Shown one piece after another: positions 9,079 to 17,536 of a stretch of 64,000 nucleotides of DNA. Under the pieces are notes generated by a model. It was given only the letters and a program-made list of their open reading frames with translations, ran no database searches and was not told the DNA's origin. Origin of the DNA: JALOOB01 sp964387985 (GTDB taxonomy: Bacteria; Chloroflexota; Anaerolineae; CG2-30-64-16); the NCBI GenBank assembly GCA_964387985.1, contig CAYLZG010000003.1, forward strand, positions 1 through 64,000, written 5' to 3'. Position numbers and translations under genes: made by a program. Position 1 is the first letter of the stretch; the number at the start of each line of letters is the position of its first letter.

Positions 9079-10025
9079 CAGCCGCTCGCTGCACGCGCCC
9101 GCTTCTCCTGGGGCAGGAGGGATGCGTAGAAGAACCGGAAGGTCGGGACTGAGACGCCATGCGCGGCGCCCTTGCGCACCATCACACCGATGAGCGAATC
9201 GAGTTCCGACGGCTTGCCGTCAAGGATGTCGCGCTGCATCGAGGCAGTCATCCCGGGTGGGAGGCCGTCGCAGAATGCGATGGTCATTTCGGCCAGGTCG
9301 GCCGGAACGGCCACGCCCTCCGCGAGTGCGACGGCTATCACCTCGCGAATTGCGTCATGCAGCATCTGCCGTGTCTCGTTCGCCGTCTGGATTTCTCCGG
9401 CCAGGGCCCGCGTTACAGAGCCCACGCCGCTGAAGGGCCCGATGAACGCAAATTTGGTCCACGCTGTGGCCCGGATGTCGGAGGACCCTTCTGCCGTCAC
9501 GCCAGCTCTGGCAAGCACATCGACGATTGCCTGCACTCGGGGCGTCACCAGGCCTGCGCCCGCGTTTTCCGCCAATTCGCCCGCGATGATCCTGCGAAAC
9601 GGGCTCTGCTGCCGGATGACGCCGGGCGAAGCGATCATGCTGCCGACGTAGCACACGCCGCCCAGCACATGCTCCCGGCCGGTGATGGTCGCGGTACGCT
9701 CGGCCGCATCGACGCCGTTGTGGAGTGGGATCACGAGCGTGTGCGGGCCGATGAGGGGGCGCAGAGTCTGCCCCGCGGCCTCCAGCTGGTATGTCTTGGT
9801 CGCGAACAATACGACATCGACGGGACCCACCGTCGCTGCATCATCGGTGGCCTTCGCAGGGGACACCGTGAAGTCCCCGTGGACGCTCTCCACGCGCAGG
9901 CCGTCCCGGCGAATCGCCTCGAGATGTGCGCCGCGCGCGAGGAATGTGACATCCTCGCCGCTGTTCGCCAGCAGCCCGCCGAAATAACCGCCGACTCCGC
10001 CGGCGCCTACGATCGCGAATCGCAT
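9078..10025 (-). CDS. panE: 2-dehydropantoate 2-reductase (ketopantoate reductase)
   Basis: PanE reduces 2-dehydropantoate to pantoate with NADPH in pantothenate and CoA synthesis. The 315-residue product starts with the Rossmann motif AIVGAGGVGGYFGG. It continues with FATKTYQL and IPLHNGVDA, the conserved Lys in RATAWTKFAF, and the C-terminal KPSELDSLIGVMVRKGAAHGVSVP. Both the catalytic Lys and the PSE(L)DSL substrate motif are present. The start at 10025 has a strong GGAGGGGG ribosome site 4 nt upstream; a longer in-frame start lacks family sequence. It sits between a membrane protein of unknown function and scpA, with no pantothenate neighbours. Other members of the ketopantoate reductase family remain possible. 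Confidence 0.87.
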   Translation of the reverse strand: MRFAIVGAGGVGGYFGGLLANSGEDVTFLARGAHLEAIRRDGLRVESVHGDFTVSPAKATDDAATVGPVDVVLFATKTYQLEAAGQTLRPLIGPHTLVIPLHNGVDAAERTATITGREHVLGGVCYVGSMIASPGVIRQQSPFRRIIAGELAENAGAGLVTPRVQAIVDVLARAGVTAEGSSDIRATAWTKFAFIGPFSGVGSVTRALAGEIQTANETRQMLHDAIREVIAVALAEGVAVPADLAEMTIAFCDGLPPGMTASMQRDILDGKPSELDSLIGVMVRKGAAHGVSVPTFRFFYASLLPQEKRARAASG

Positions 10026-10071
10026 ATGGCCCCCTCCGATTTCGTCCCTCTGCTCGGGGTTTCCTGGGGTT

Positions 10072-10728
10072 TCACCCTTGAACCAATTCGGCCAAACCGC
10101 GCCACAACTGCTCACTCTTGATGTTTTCCATCTCTGAGAGCCGGAAGAACGCGACGACGTGCGGCGCGCGGCGTCGTAGCGAGACCCGTTCCACGTAGGC
10201 GCCGTAGGTGGCGAGGAATCGCTCGACCTTCTGGATCAGTGCCTGACTGGGCTGGACCAATGTGGCCAACCCGAGGCCGTCTGTCAGTTCATGCCATTGG
10301 TACGCCTGCTGCCCTGCGGCGCTGTCCAATTCCTTGCGAAGCTTACCCTTGAGCGGCACGATGTCGAATTCACGCACCGGCTGCGTTCGCAGGTCCGCAC
10401 GTATCGACATGAGATCGCGCTTGCCCCGCAGCCACTCGACCAGCCACAAGGGCGCGAATTCCCTCGTCAACAGATAATACCCGATGCCCAGGCTTCGATA
10501 TGGCGGCCGCGCCTCCTGTACCGTCACCTCCGCACCCGCGTTCATCGATCGCAGCCATTTCCAGGCGATCCGGCCGCCTAGGGCTCCCAGGCCCGCCCGC
10601 AGCCATTCGGCGATGCGCTTGGAGCGCCGCTGGTTCAGCCACTGGCCGGCAAGATAGCCGGCCGCCAGAACTATGATGATGATCCACAAGCTTCGCTCTG
10701 CGCCTGTGGCAGGCATCCACGATGGCAT
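10072..10728 (-). CDS. Hypothetical membrane-anchored protein
   Basis: I do not recognise this 218-residue protein. Residues about 13-30 (LWIIIIVLAAGYLAGQW) form one transmembrane helix, followed by a basic stretch and a soluble domain of about 170 residues with mixed alpha/beta character. There are no cysteine motifs or obvious catalytic signature. The start has GGAGG 8 nt upstream. An extended -10 box (TGTTATACT on the minus strand, -10 at 10770-10775) lies about 45 bp ahead. It precedes panE by 46 nt, so hypothetical-panE-scpA may be one transcript. Confidence 0.7.
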   Translation of the reverse strand: MPSWMPATGAERSLWIIIIVLAAGYLAGQWLNQRRSKRIAEWLRAGLGALGGRIAWKWLRSMNAGAEVTVQEARPPYRSLGIGYYLLTREFAPLWLVEWLRGKRDLMSIRADLRTQPVREFDIVPLKGKLRKELDSAAGQQAYQWHELTDGLGLATLVQPSQALIQKVERFLATYGAYVERVSLRRRAPHVVAFFRLSEMENIKSEQLWRGLAELVQG

Positions 10729-10769
10729 CGAGAAATCCTCCGGATGAAGACGGTGAGCACAGGATGGCT

Positions 10770-10775
10770 AGTATA
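10770..10775 (-). promoter_or_regulatory. Extended -10 promoter element for the hypothetical-panE-scpA run
   Basis: Minus-strand TGTTATACT gives an extended -10 hexamer TATACT without a good -35. It lies back-to-back with the glycine-riboswitch promoter at 10795-10823. Confidence 0.4.
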
Positions 10776-10794
10776 ACATACGCCTGCATTTTCG

Positions 10795-10823
10795 TTGACA
10801 GCACTACAAGGCTATGTTACACT
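10795..10823 (+). promoter_or_regulatory. Sigma70-like promoter of the gcvH-gcvPA-gcvPB operon
   Basis: A perfect -35 TTGACA (10795-10800), a 17-nt spacer and a -10 TACACT (10818-10823). It places the start of transcription near 10830, about 25 nt before the glycine riboswitch. The gene-free stretch 10729-11137 holds only this promoter, the divergent -10 element, the riboswitch and its terminator. Confidence 0.75.
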
Positions 10824-10855
10824 TATTTAGATCAATCGCATATCTGCTGGATGAA

Positions 10856-11043
10856 CAGCGCGAGAGAGCACTGGTCCTCAGCTTATGGGACCAGTCGCCG
10901 AAGGGGCACTCTGACCGGCTGGCGCGCCGGTGGGATAATCTCTCAGGCAACAGGCATCGCGTTGGGACAGCACTCTGGAAAGCTCATCCGAACGATGACA
11001 CCGATGGGGCAAGCCGGCGTAGGCAATCTCTCAGGTCACCAGA
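10856..11043 (+). promoter_or_regulatory. Tandem glycine riboswitch (two aptamers)
   Basis: Two glycine aptamers lie in tandem. In aptamer I, P1 is CAGCGCGA (10856-10863) paired with TCGCGTTG (10957-10964), with the core GCCGAAGGGGCA and CTCTCAGGCAACAGG between. In aptamer II, P1 is TCTGG (10974-10978) paired with CCAGA (11039-11043), with the core ACCGATGGGGCAA and CTCTCAGGTCACCAGACAGAG. The GAAGGGGCA-type core and the CTCTCAGG consensus are diagnostic of this class. It precedes gcvH and an intrinsic terminator, as expected for a glycine-activated ON switch of glycine cleavage genes. The direction of control is inferred from the family. Confidence 0.92.
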
Positions 11044-11044
11044 C

Positions 11045-11094
11045 AGAGACGGGAGCAGGGCAAGCGCTTGCCTTCTACTCCCGTCTCTTTGTTT
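11045..11094 (+). terminator. Riboswitch-linked intrinsic terminator
   Basis: AGAGACGGGAG (11045-11055) pairs perfectly with CTCCCGTCTCT (11078-11088). The loop holds a further palindrome, GGCAAGCGCTTGCC, and TTTGTTT follows. It starts 1 nt after aptamer II, so the 3' strand of P1 can compete with it. This is the likely expression platform. Confidence 0.85.
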
Positions 11095-11137
11095 AAGTTC
11101 GCTACCATCCAATCAGTATCACCAGCAGGAGGACATC

Positions 11138-11545
11138 ATGGCTTACAAGTTCGATGCAAAGGCGCGTTACGCCAGGTCGCATGAGTGGGTGCGCGTAGAG
11201 GGGGACGTCGCAGTTGTCGGTGTCTCTGACTACGCACAGCATCTCCTCTCCGATATCGTCTATGTCGAATTGCCCGAGGTGGGGGACACCCTGACGAAGG
11301 GTGAATCCATGGGCACTGTCGAATCGGTGAAGGCTGCGGAAGACGCCTATGCCCCCGTCAGTGGCGAAGTGGTTGAGGTCAATACCGAACTCGAGGACAA
11401 CCCCGAGTGGGTGAATGAGGATCCCTACGGCAAGGCATGGTTGGTCAAAGTGACGCTCAGCGATGAAAGTGAGCTGGACGATCTGATGGATGCGACGGTT
11501 TACGAGACCTATGTGCAGGAAGAGGAAGAAAAAGGCGGTCACTAG
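11138..11545 (+). CDS. gcvH: Glycine cleavage system H protein
   Basis: This is the lipoyl carrier that shuttles the aminomethyl group between P, T and L proteins. The 135-residue product has the family start (YARSHEWVRVEGDVAVVGVSDYAQ) and the lipoylation motif ESVKAAEDAYAPVSG with lipoyl Lys65. The C-terminal tail is rich in Glu (VQEEEEKGGH) and slightly longer than usual. The start at 11138 has AGGAGG about 7 nt upstream. It is the first gene after the tandem glycine riboswitch and is followed by gcvPA after 23 nt. Confidence 0.95.
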   Translation: MAYKFDAKARYARSHEWVRVEGDVAVVGVSDYAQHLLSDIVYVELPEVGDTLTKGESMGTVESVKAAEDAYAPVSGEVVEVNTELEDNPEWVNEDPYGKAWLVKVTLSDESELDDLMDATVYETYVQEEEEKGGH

Positions 11546-11568
11546 CCGCACCTGTTTGGAGGAATTGA

Positions 11569-12978
11569 ATGGACTACATCCCGAACACAGATGCCGACCG
11601 CAAAGAGATGCTCAAGGCTGTCGGCGTCAAGTCGGTGAACGATCTCTTTCTTGATGTTCCGGAGAAGCTGCGCTTTCCAAAGCTTGATCTGCCGCCCGCT
11701 CTCACTGAGATGGAAATGGTTCAGGAACTTCAGGCGCTTGGTGATGAGAATGACGATCTGAACCACATTGCGTGCTTCCTGGGCGCGGGCGCATACAACC
11801 ATTTCGTGCCCAAAGTGGTCGATTCCATCATCTCGCGCGGCGAGTTCTACACAGCCTACACGCCATATCAGCCCGAGATCAGCCAGGGCACGCTGCAGGC
11901 GCACTTCGAATACCAATCCATGATTGCAGCTTTGACCGGCATGGAGGTCTCTAACGTCTCCCACTACGATGGGGCGACTGCTGTGGCTGAGGCCGTGATC
12001 ATGGCGCTGCAGGTCGGTCGCGGCAAGCGCCTCAAGGTCGTGCTCAGCCCGACACTGAATCCGCAGTACCGCGAAGTGGTGCACACCTACACTCAGGGGA
12101 TGGGCATCACCACGGTCGGCGAAGATGCGCCGTTGTGTGACCTCGACGCCCTCGCAGACCTCGCCGACAAAGATGCTGCTTGCGTCATCGTACAGAATCC
12201 GGACTTTCTAGGCCGGCTCTACACTCGCAACGAAATGCAGGCGCTGGCTGACAAGGTGCACGCAGCAGGTGCACTGTTTGTCGTATCCGTCGACCCCATC
12301 AGCCTGGGACTCTTTGCTCCTCCCGGGCACTATGGCGCGGACGTGGCTTGCGGCGAAGGCCAGCCGATGGGTAACGCACTTAGCTTTGGCGGCCCGTACG
12401 TCGGCTTCTACGCGATGAAATTGGACGATGTCCGCAAGTCGGCGGGCCGGATCGTCGGTGAAACCGTCGATGTCGATGGCAAGCGCGGCTATGTGCTGAC
12501 GCTCAGCACCCGCGAACAGCATATCCGGCGCGACAAGGCATCCAGCAACATCTGCAGCAACCAGGCGCTCAACGCGCTTGCGGCGGCCGTCTACATGGCG
12601 GCTATGGGCAAGCACGGCTTGCGCAAGGCGGCTGAGCTTTCCTATCACAAGGCGCACTACGCGGCAGCTCTCATCGACAAGCTGGAAGGATATGCCGTCA
12701 AAGGCAATGGCCTGTTCTTCAAGGAGTTTGTCGTTCAGTGCCCGCAGCCCGTGGCTGAAATCAACCAGCGCTTGCTGGATGAGTGGGGCATCCTGGGAGG
12801 CTATGACCTCGGCCGTGACTATCCCGAGCTGGCGGATCACATGTTGATCTGCGTCACCGAGATGAACGGCCGTGCCGAGATCGAAGCATTGGCCGAGGCA
12901 CTCGCCGGCATGAGGGCGAGTGACACCGGGGACCTGGAAGGCCAGGATGAATCGGACGACATGGAGGAGGTGGCGTGA
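11569..12978 (+). CDS. gcvPA: Glycine dehydrogenase (decarboxylating) subunit 1
   Basis: This is the non-PLP half of the two-subunit P protein, which decarboxylates glycine and passes the methylamine to lipoyl-GcvH. The 469-residue length and order fit the family: MDYIPNTDADRKEML, FLGAGAYNHFVPKVVD, then YTPYQPEISQGTLQ and TREQHIRRDKASSNICSNQAL. An acidic tail (residues about 452-469) precedes the stop. The stop overlaps the gcvPB start by one base, so the two subunits are coupled. Under riboswitch control with gcvH. Confidence 0.94.
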   Translation: MDYIPNTDADRKEMLKAVGVKSVNDLFLDVPEKLRFPKLDLPPALTEMEMVQELQALGDENDDLNHIACFLGAGAYNHFVPKVVDSIISRGEFYTAYTPYQPEISQGTLQAHFEYQSMIAALTGMEVSNVSHYDGATAVAEAVIMALQVGRGKRLKVVLSPTLNPQYREVVHTYTQGMGITTVGEDAPLCDLDALADLADKDAACVIVQNPDFLGRLYTRNEMQALADKVHAAGALFVVSVDPISLGLFAPPGHYGADVACGEGQPMGNALSFGGPYVGFYAMKLDDVRKSAGRIVGETVDVDGKRGYVLTLSTREQHIRRDKASSNICSNQALNALAAAVYMAAMGKHGLRKAAELSYHKAHYAAALIDKLEGYAVKGNGLFFKEFVVQCPQPVAEINQRLLDEWGILGGYDLGRDYPELADHMLICVTEMNGRAEIEALAEALAGMRASDTGDLEGQDESDDMEEVA

Positions 12979-14432
12979 TGGGCGAGCCCTTGATCTACGA
13001 GATCTGTCGGGAAGGACGTAAGGCAGTGCATCTGCCTGATGTCGATGTGCCCGAGTCGCCACTGCCCGAGGACGCGCTCCGCGCAGAACTTCCACTCCCG
13101 GAGGTGTCCGAGATCGACCTGGTGCGTCACTATACCCGGCTCAGCCAGCTCAATCACTCCATCGACACCGGGTTCTACCCGCTCGGCTCCTGCACGATGA
13201 AGTACAATCCCAAAATAAACGAGGCGGCTGCACGAATGCCGGGCTTCGCCAACCTGCACCCCCTTCAGCCCGAGGACACGGCTCAGGGTGCGATGGGCCT
13301 CATCTACAATCTGCAGGCGATGCTTGCGGAGATCGCGGGATTCGATGCGGTCACGCTCCAGCCGGCTGCCGGAGCGCATGGCGAGCTGACGGGCGTCCTG
13401 ATCATGCGCAAGTACCTCTACGAGAGAGGGGAGACGGAACGCAACATCATCCTGGTCCCCGATTCGGCGCATGGCACCAACCCGGCGACCACGAGCATGT
13501 CCGGGCTCAAGGCCGTAGAGATCCCTTCCGATGTCGATGGCAACGTCGACCTGGACGCGCTCCGTGTGCTGATTGCCAAGCACGGGCCCCAGCTGGTCGG
13601 CCTGATGTTGACCAATCCGAATACGCTGGGGCTCTTCGACTGCAATGTTCAGGAAGTCCTGCGGCTTGTCCACGAGGCGGGCGGGCTGTGCTACGGTGAC
13701 GGTGCAAACTTCAACGCGATTCTCGGCGTCGCCAAGCCTGGTGAGGTCGGTTTCGACGTCATGCACTACAACCTGCACAAGACCTTCTCCACGCCCCACG
13801 GCGGCGGCGGTCCCGGTTCGGGCGCGGTCGGCGTCAAGGCGCACCTGGCAGACTATTTGCCGGGTCCGATCGTGGCAAGGACGGAGGACGGCTGGTACGA
13901 ATGGCACATGCCGGTCAAGACCATCGGCAGGGTGAAGGCCTTCTGGGGCAACTTCGGTGTCCTGGTGCGGGCTTACACCTATATCCGCATGCATGGTGCT
14001 GAGGGATTGCGGGCAGTGAGCGAGAACGCAGTGCTGAACGCGAACTACCTGCAGGCCAGGCTGCGCGACATCTATCCGATCCCTCACGACAATCGAACCT
14101 GCATGCATGAGTTCGTGGCGCAGGGCAAGCTCGAGGGGGCATCCGGTGTGAACACCCTCGACATCGCCAAGCGGCTGATGGACTACAACTTCCACCCGCC
14201 GACCGTCTACTTCCCGCTCATTGTTCCCGAGGCCCTGATGATCGAGCCTACGGAGACGGAGAGCAAGGAGACGCTGGACGCGTTCGCTGAGGCGATGATA
14301 GCGATTGCCAAAGAAGCGCGCGAGAATCCGGAATTGCTGAAGACGGCGCCCCACAATGCGCCGGTGAAGCGCCTGGACGAAGTGCGCGCCGCCAAGGATC
14401 TGCATCTCTGTTACGCCCCCGGGTGTGGTTGA
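12978..14432 (+). CDS. gcvPB: Glycine dehydrogenase (decarboxylating) subunit 2
   Basis: This is the PLP-binding half of the two-subunit P protein. The 484-residue product shows GFYPLGSCTMKYNPK near the N terminus, the aldolase-like DSAHGTNPATTSMSG stretch, and the PLP lysine in HYNLHKTFSTPHGGGGPGSG. It ends with PTETESKETLDAFAEAM and a lysine-rich tail. The ATG at 12978 shares a base with the gcvPA stop (TGATG); a GTG three bases earlier is also possible. AGGAGG lies 8 nt upstream of the ATG. Unlike many operons of this type, gcvT does not precede it; the aminomethyltransferase is in the fusion gene at 17537-20866. Confidence 0.94.
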   Translation: MGEPLIYEICREGRKAVHLPDVDVPESPLPEDALRAELPLPEVSEIDLVRHYTRLSQLNHSIDTGFYPLGSCTMKYNPKINEAAARMPGFANLHPLQPEDTAQGAMGLIYNLQAMLAEIAGFDAVTLQPAAGAHGELTGVLIMRKYLYERGETERNIILVPDSAHGTNPATTSMSGLKAVEIPSDVDGNVDLDALRVLIAKHGPQLVGLMLTNPNTLGLFDCNVQEVLRLVHEAGGLCYGDGANFNAILGVAKPGEVGFDVMHYNLHKTFSTPHGGGGPGSGAVGVKAHLADYLPGPIVARTEDGWYEWHMPVKTIGRVKAFWGNFGVLVRAYTYIRMHGAEGLRAVSENAVLNANYLQARLRDIYPIPHDNRTCMHEFVAQGKLEGASGVNTLDIAKRLMDYNFHPPTVYFPLIVPEALMIEPTETESKETLDAFAEAMIAIAKEARENPELLKTAPHNAPVKRLDEVRAAKDLHLCYAPGCG

Positions 14433-14466
14433 TCGATTCGACGCACCGGGGCCAGACCTTCCGCGC

Positions 14467-14517
14467 AGACCTTCGAGAGCTAAGACTGACCAAAGGTTGG
14501 TGTGATCTCGAAGGTCT
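14467..14517. repeat. Perfect 12-bp inverted repeat between gcvPB and fpg
   Basis: AGACCTTCGAGA (14467-14478) and TCTCGAAGGTCT (14506-14517) are exact inverted copies with a 27-base loop. CAGACCTTC also occurs as a direct repeat just before it (14452-14460). There is no T-run after either arm, so it is not a standard terminator. It may be a dispersed intergenic repeat or a protein-binding site. Confidence 0.6.
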
Positions 14518-14580
14518 CCCGCGACGAGAGCGCTTTGCCAGCGCCTGAGGGCAACTGCCAGATGACCGTCTTGGTGCGCC

Positions 14581-15432
14581 ATGCCTGAATTGCCCGATCT
14601 CGAGATCATCCGTGAATTCCTGGCGCCCCGATTGCCCGGCGTTGTAATCGCGGATGCCCAAGCCCCGCGGCCTCTGATCGTCCGCAACCTGGTGGGTGGG
14701 GATCCCGCTTCCATCCTCGCAGGGCGACGCTTCACAGCCGTCTCCCGTCGCGGTAAGTACCTTCTGCTCTCGCTCGACAGCGGCATCACCGTGGTCATCC
14801 ATCCGATGTTGGCAGGCCGCGTGCGTTACGGGGAGCCTCTGGGCAAGAATCGCGTGCGTGACGCCATGATCCTGTCGCTCGAGGATGGCAGGGAGCTCCG
14901 CTACCACGACGTCAAAGATATGGGGAAGATCTACCTAGTGTCCGATCTCAACCAGGTTCCTGGGTTCGCAGGGCTGGGGCCCGAGGCGGACGATCCGGCA
15001 CTGACATTGGAGATGTTCAGTGAGCGCCTCCGCAAACACCAGGGCGAGATCAAGGGTGTGCTGACGAATCAGCAGTTTTTTGCCGGCATCGGCAATGCCT
15101 ATGCAGACGAGATTCTCTGGTGCGCCGCGATCTATCCGATGCGGCGCCGCGCATCTCTGAGCGTCGCAGAGGTGGACCGGCTGTACAGCTGCGTGCGTGC
15201 CGTGCTGCAGAGAGCGATCGACACCTTGCGTGAGCGTGTGGGCGCCAAGATCGATGTCGAAGTGCGAGACTTTCTGGCCGTCCATGGCAGGGAAGCTGGT
15301 GAGTGTCCGCGCTGTGCCGGACGCATCAGCTCGGTCACCTACGAGCGATCTACGACCTACTTCTGCCGGATGTGCCAGCCAGGTTTGATGGTGAACAAGG
15401 GACTGCGCCTCGATCTGCCTGGCAAAGACTAG
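14581..15432 (+). CDS. mutM: Formamidopyrimidine-DNA glycosylase (Fpg/MutM/Nei family)
   Basis: This base-excision repair enzyme removes 8-oxoguanine and formamidopyrimidines and nicks the abasic site. The 283-residue product begins MPELPDLE, giving the Schiff-base proline (Pro2) and the catalytic Glu3. RRGKYLLL provides the conserved beta-hairpin lysine, and GIGNAYADEILW is the helix-two-turn-helix signature. The C-terminal zinc finger is C-P-R-C (from about 248) then CRMC, in the usual position. Within the Fpg/Nei family the substrate range cannot be settled by eye. It follows gcvPB after 148 nt that include an inverted repeat, and has no detected link to glycine metabolism. Confidence 0.88.
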   Translation: MPELPDLEIIREFLAPRLPGVVIADAQAPRPLIVRNLVGGDPASILAGRRFTAVSRRGKYLLLSLDSGITVVIHPMLAGRVRYGEPLGKNRVRDAMILSLEDGRELRYHDVKDMGKIYLVSDLNQVPGFAGLGPEADDPALTLEMFSERLRKHQGEIKGVLTNQQFFAGIGNAYADEILWCAAIYPMRRRASLSVAEVDRLYSCVRAVLQRAIDTLRERVGAKIDVEVRDFLAVHGREAGECPRCAGRISSVTYERSTTYFCRMCQPGLMVNKGLRLDLPGKD

Positions 15433-15455
15433 CCAAAAGAAATTCATCGCCAAAG

Positions 15456-15484
15456 TTGGTGTTTTGCCCGATTTGTTGTAGAAT
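15456..15484 (+). promoter_or_regulatory. Putative typA promoter
   Basis: TTGGTG (15456-15461), a 17-nt spacer and TAGAAT (15479-15484). It lies 47 bp after the fpg stop and would give a leader of about 115 nt containing both hairpins at 15499-15578. Confidence 0.5.
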
Positions 15485-15498
15485 ATTGTTACTGGTTT

Positions 15499-15531
15499 GT
15501 CAGCCGGGGCAGATAGCCGGCTGACATTTTT
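15499..15531 (+). terminator. Hairpin with T-run upstream of typA
   Basis: GTCAGCCGG (15499-15507) pairs with CCGGCTGAC (15517-15525), followed by ATTTTT. It may end fpg transcription or act as an attenuator in the typA leader. Confidence 0.65.
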
Positions 15532-15548
15532 GGTTGCGTCTGTGATAG

Positions 15549-15582
15549 ACGCCGGAGGCCATTTGGGGCTTCCGGCGTTTTG
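15549..15582 (+). terminator. Second hairpin with T-run in the typA leader
   Basis: ACGCCGGA (15549-15556) pairs with TCCGGCGT (15571-15578), with an inner GGCC/GGCT stretch and TTTT after. It ends only about 20 nt before the typA start. Confidence 0.5.
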
Positions 15583-15603
15583 GATTAAGGCAGCGAGGCA
15601 CAC

Positions 15604-17466
15604 ATGCAGGTCCGACGGGAAGATATCCGCAATATCGCCATCATCGCGCACGTTGATCACGGCAAAACGACCCTGGTCGATGCAATGCTCAAGCAATCAC
15701 GCGTGTTCCGTGATAATCAGAACGTGCCCGAACGCGTACTTGACTCTAATGATCTGGAGCGCGAGCGCGGCATCACGATCCTGGCCAAGAATACCGCAGT
15801 GCGCTATGGCCCGATCAAGATCAACATCGTGGACACCCCCGGTCATGCCGACTTTGGCGGTGAGGTGGAACGCGTTCTGAACATGGTGGATGGCGTATTG
15901 CTCCTCGTGGACGCTGCTGAGGGTCCAATGCCGCAGACGCGGTTCGTTCTGCGTAAGGCCCTGGAATTGGGCCGCCGGGCGATCCTGGTCATCAACAAAG
16001 TGGATCGTAACCATGCTCGGCCCGGTTGGGCGGTCGACGCCGCCTTCGACCTGTTCATCGAGCTTGGTGCGACCGAGGAGCAGGCGGAGTTCCCCGTCAT
16101 CTATACCATTGCAACCGCGGGCCAATCGGGAACGGACCCGGATGACCTCCAGGGCAGCCTCAAGCCGCTCTTCGACGCAATCGTGGAAACGCTGCCCGCG
16201 CCACTCGTGGATCCCGACGCTCCATCTCAGATGCTGGTGACCAACCTGAGCTATGATGATTACAAAGGCAAGATCATCATGGGAAGGCTGTCTGCTGGCA
16301 CCCTGCGCCGCGGACAGAGCGTTGCGAGGATCGATCGCCAGGGAGAGATTCACCAGGAGAAGATCGGACAGGTCTTCATCTATGAAGGCCTGGAACGCTT
16401 GGAGGTGTCAGAGGCGACCGCTGGCGAGATCATTGCCTTGACCGGTATTCCCGAAGTCAACATCGGCGAGACGATTGCGGATGCAGACGATCCGCGCGCG
16501 CTGCCGCTCATCACGGTCGAAGAGCCGACCGTCCGCATGACATTCGGCGTCAATACATCGCCCTTCTCCGGCCGGGAGGGAACATGGGTGACCAGCCGCA
16601 AGATCAAGGAACGGCTCGAGCGCGCACTGGAACGCGACGTGGCGCTGCGGGTGGAACCGACCGACGCGGCCGACACTTTCCTCGTGAGCGGCCGCGGTGA
16701 ACTGCACCTGGCAATACTGATCGAGACCATGCGGCGCGAGGGCTACGAATTCCAGGTGAGCGCGCCCGAGGTGATCCTCCATGATGATCCTGACACGGGC
16801 GAAAAGCTCGAGCCGGTGGAGGAAGTCTACATCGAGGTCCCCGAGCCCTACTCAGGCGTGGTGGTGGAGATGCTCGGCCCTCGCAAGGGCCTGATGACTA
16901 ACATGCATCAGGGCTCGAACGGGGCATCGGGCACCGTCTATTACACGTTCCTGGTGCCGACGCGCGGCCTTTTGGGCTTTCGCCAGTCATTTCTGACCGC
17001 CACGCGCGGCCTGGGCATCGTGCACAGCATCTTCCACGGCTACGAGCCATACATGGGCCCCATCAAGGCGCGGCAGAACGGCTCGCTGGTGGCCTGGGAG
17101 AACGGCATGAGCACCCAGTATGCATTGTTCAACGCGCAGGAGCGTGGCCGCCTGTTTATCGGCCCTGGCGTCGAGGTCTACGAGGGCATGATTGTGGGCC
17201 GCCGCCCAACCGAGGAAGACCTGGTGCTCAGCGTGACCAAGAAGAAGCACCTGACAAACCACCGGTCCTCGACCGGCGATGAGCTGGTGCACCTGGATTC
17301 GCCCATTGTGATGTCGTTGGATGACTGCCTGGAGTACATTTCGAACGATGAGCTGGTTGAGGTGACGCCGAAGGGCATCCGGATGCGCAAGCGCATCCTT
17401 GGCACCGACGACCGCAAGAAGGACCGGAAGGCGCGTTCACTGGCCGCAGCCGGCGAGGCAGCGTAG
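15604..17466 (+). CDS. typA: Ribosome-associated translational GTPase TypA/BipA
   Basis: TypA/BipA is an EF-G-like GTPase that binds the 70S ribosome and supports growth under cold and stress and late 50S assembly. The 620-residue product has G1 AHVDHGKTT (about 15-23), switch II/G3 DTPGHADFGGEVERVL, G4 NKVD and the unique C-terminal region. The family hallmark EGTWVTSRKIKERL and the NMHQGSNGASGTVYYTF stretch distinguish it from LepA and EF-G. Length is normal for the family. It is the only gene between the fpg hairpins and the convergent terminator at 17472-17529, so it is probably monocistronic. Confidence 0.95.
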   Translation: MQVRREDIRNIAIIAHVDHGKTTLVDAMLKQSRVFRDNQNVPERVLDSNDLERERGITILAKNTAVRYGPIKINIVDTPGHADFGGEVERVLNMVDGVLLLVDAAEGPMPQTRFVLRKALELGRRAILVINKVDRNHARPGWAVDAAFDLFIELGATEEQAEFPVIYTIATAGQSGTDPDDLQGSLKPLFDAIVETLPAPLVDPDAPSQMLVTNLSYDDYKGKIIMGRLSAGTLRRGQSVARIDRQGEIHQEKIGQVFIYEGLERLEVSEATAGEIIALTGIPEVNIGETIADADDPRALPLITVEEPTVRMTFGVNTSPFSGREGTWVTSRKIKERLERALERDVALRVEPTDAADTFLVSGRGELHLAILIETMRREGYEFQVSAPEVILHDDPDTGEKLEPVEEVYIEVPEPYSGVVVEMLGPRKGLMTNMHQGSNGASGTVYYTFLVPTRGLLGFRQSFLTATRGLGIVHSIFHGYEPYMGPIKARQNGSLVAWENGMSTQYALFNAQERGRLFIGPGVEVYEGMIVGRRPTEEDLVLSVTKKKHLTNHRSSTGDELVHLDSPIVMSLDDCLEYISNDELVEVTPKGIRMRKRILGTDDRKKDRKARSLAAAGEAA

Positions 17467-17471
17467 GGCAG

Positions 17472-17535
17472 GCGCCCGGCACTGCGATCGGGATGCAATC
17501 GTCCTTGAGATCGCTCAGGTGCCGGGCGCGTTTCT
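17472..17535. terminator. Convergent terminator between typA and the SHMT-GcvT gene
   Basis: GCGCCCGGCAC (17472-17482) pairs perfectly with GTGCCGGGCGC (17519-17529). An inner GCGATC/GATCGC pair extends the structure, and GTTTCTTCT follows on the plus strand. It fills the 70-bp convergent gap. Confidence 0.7.
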
Positions 17536-17536
17536 T

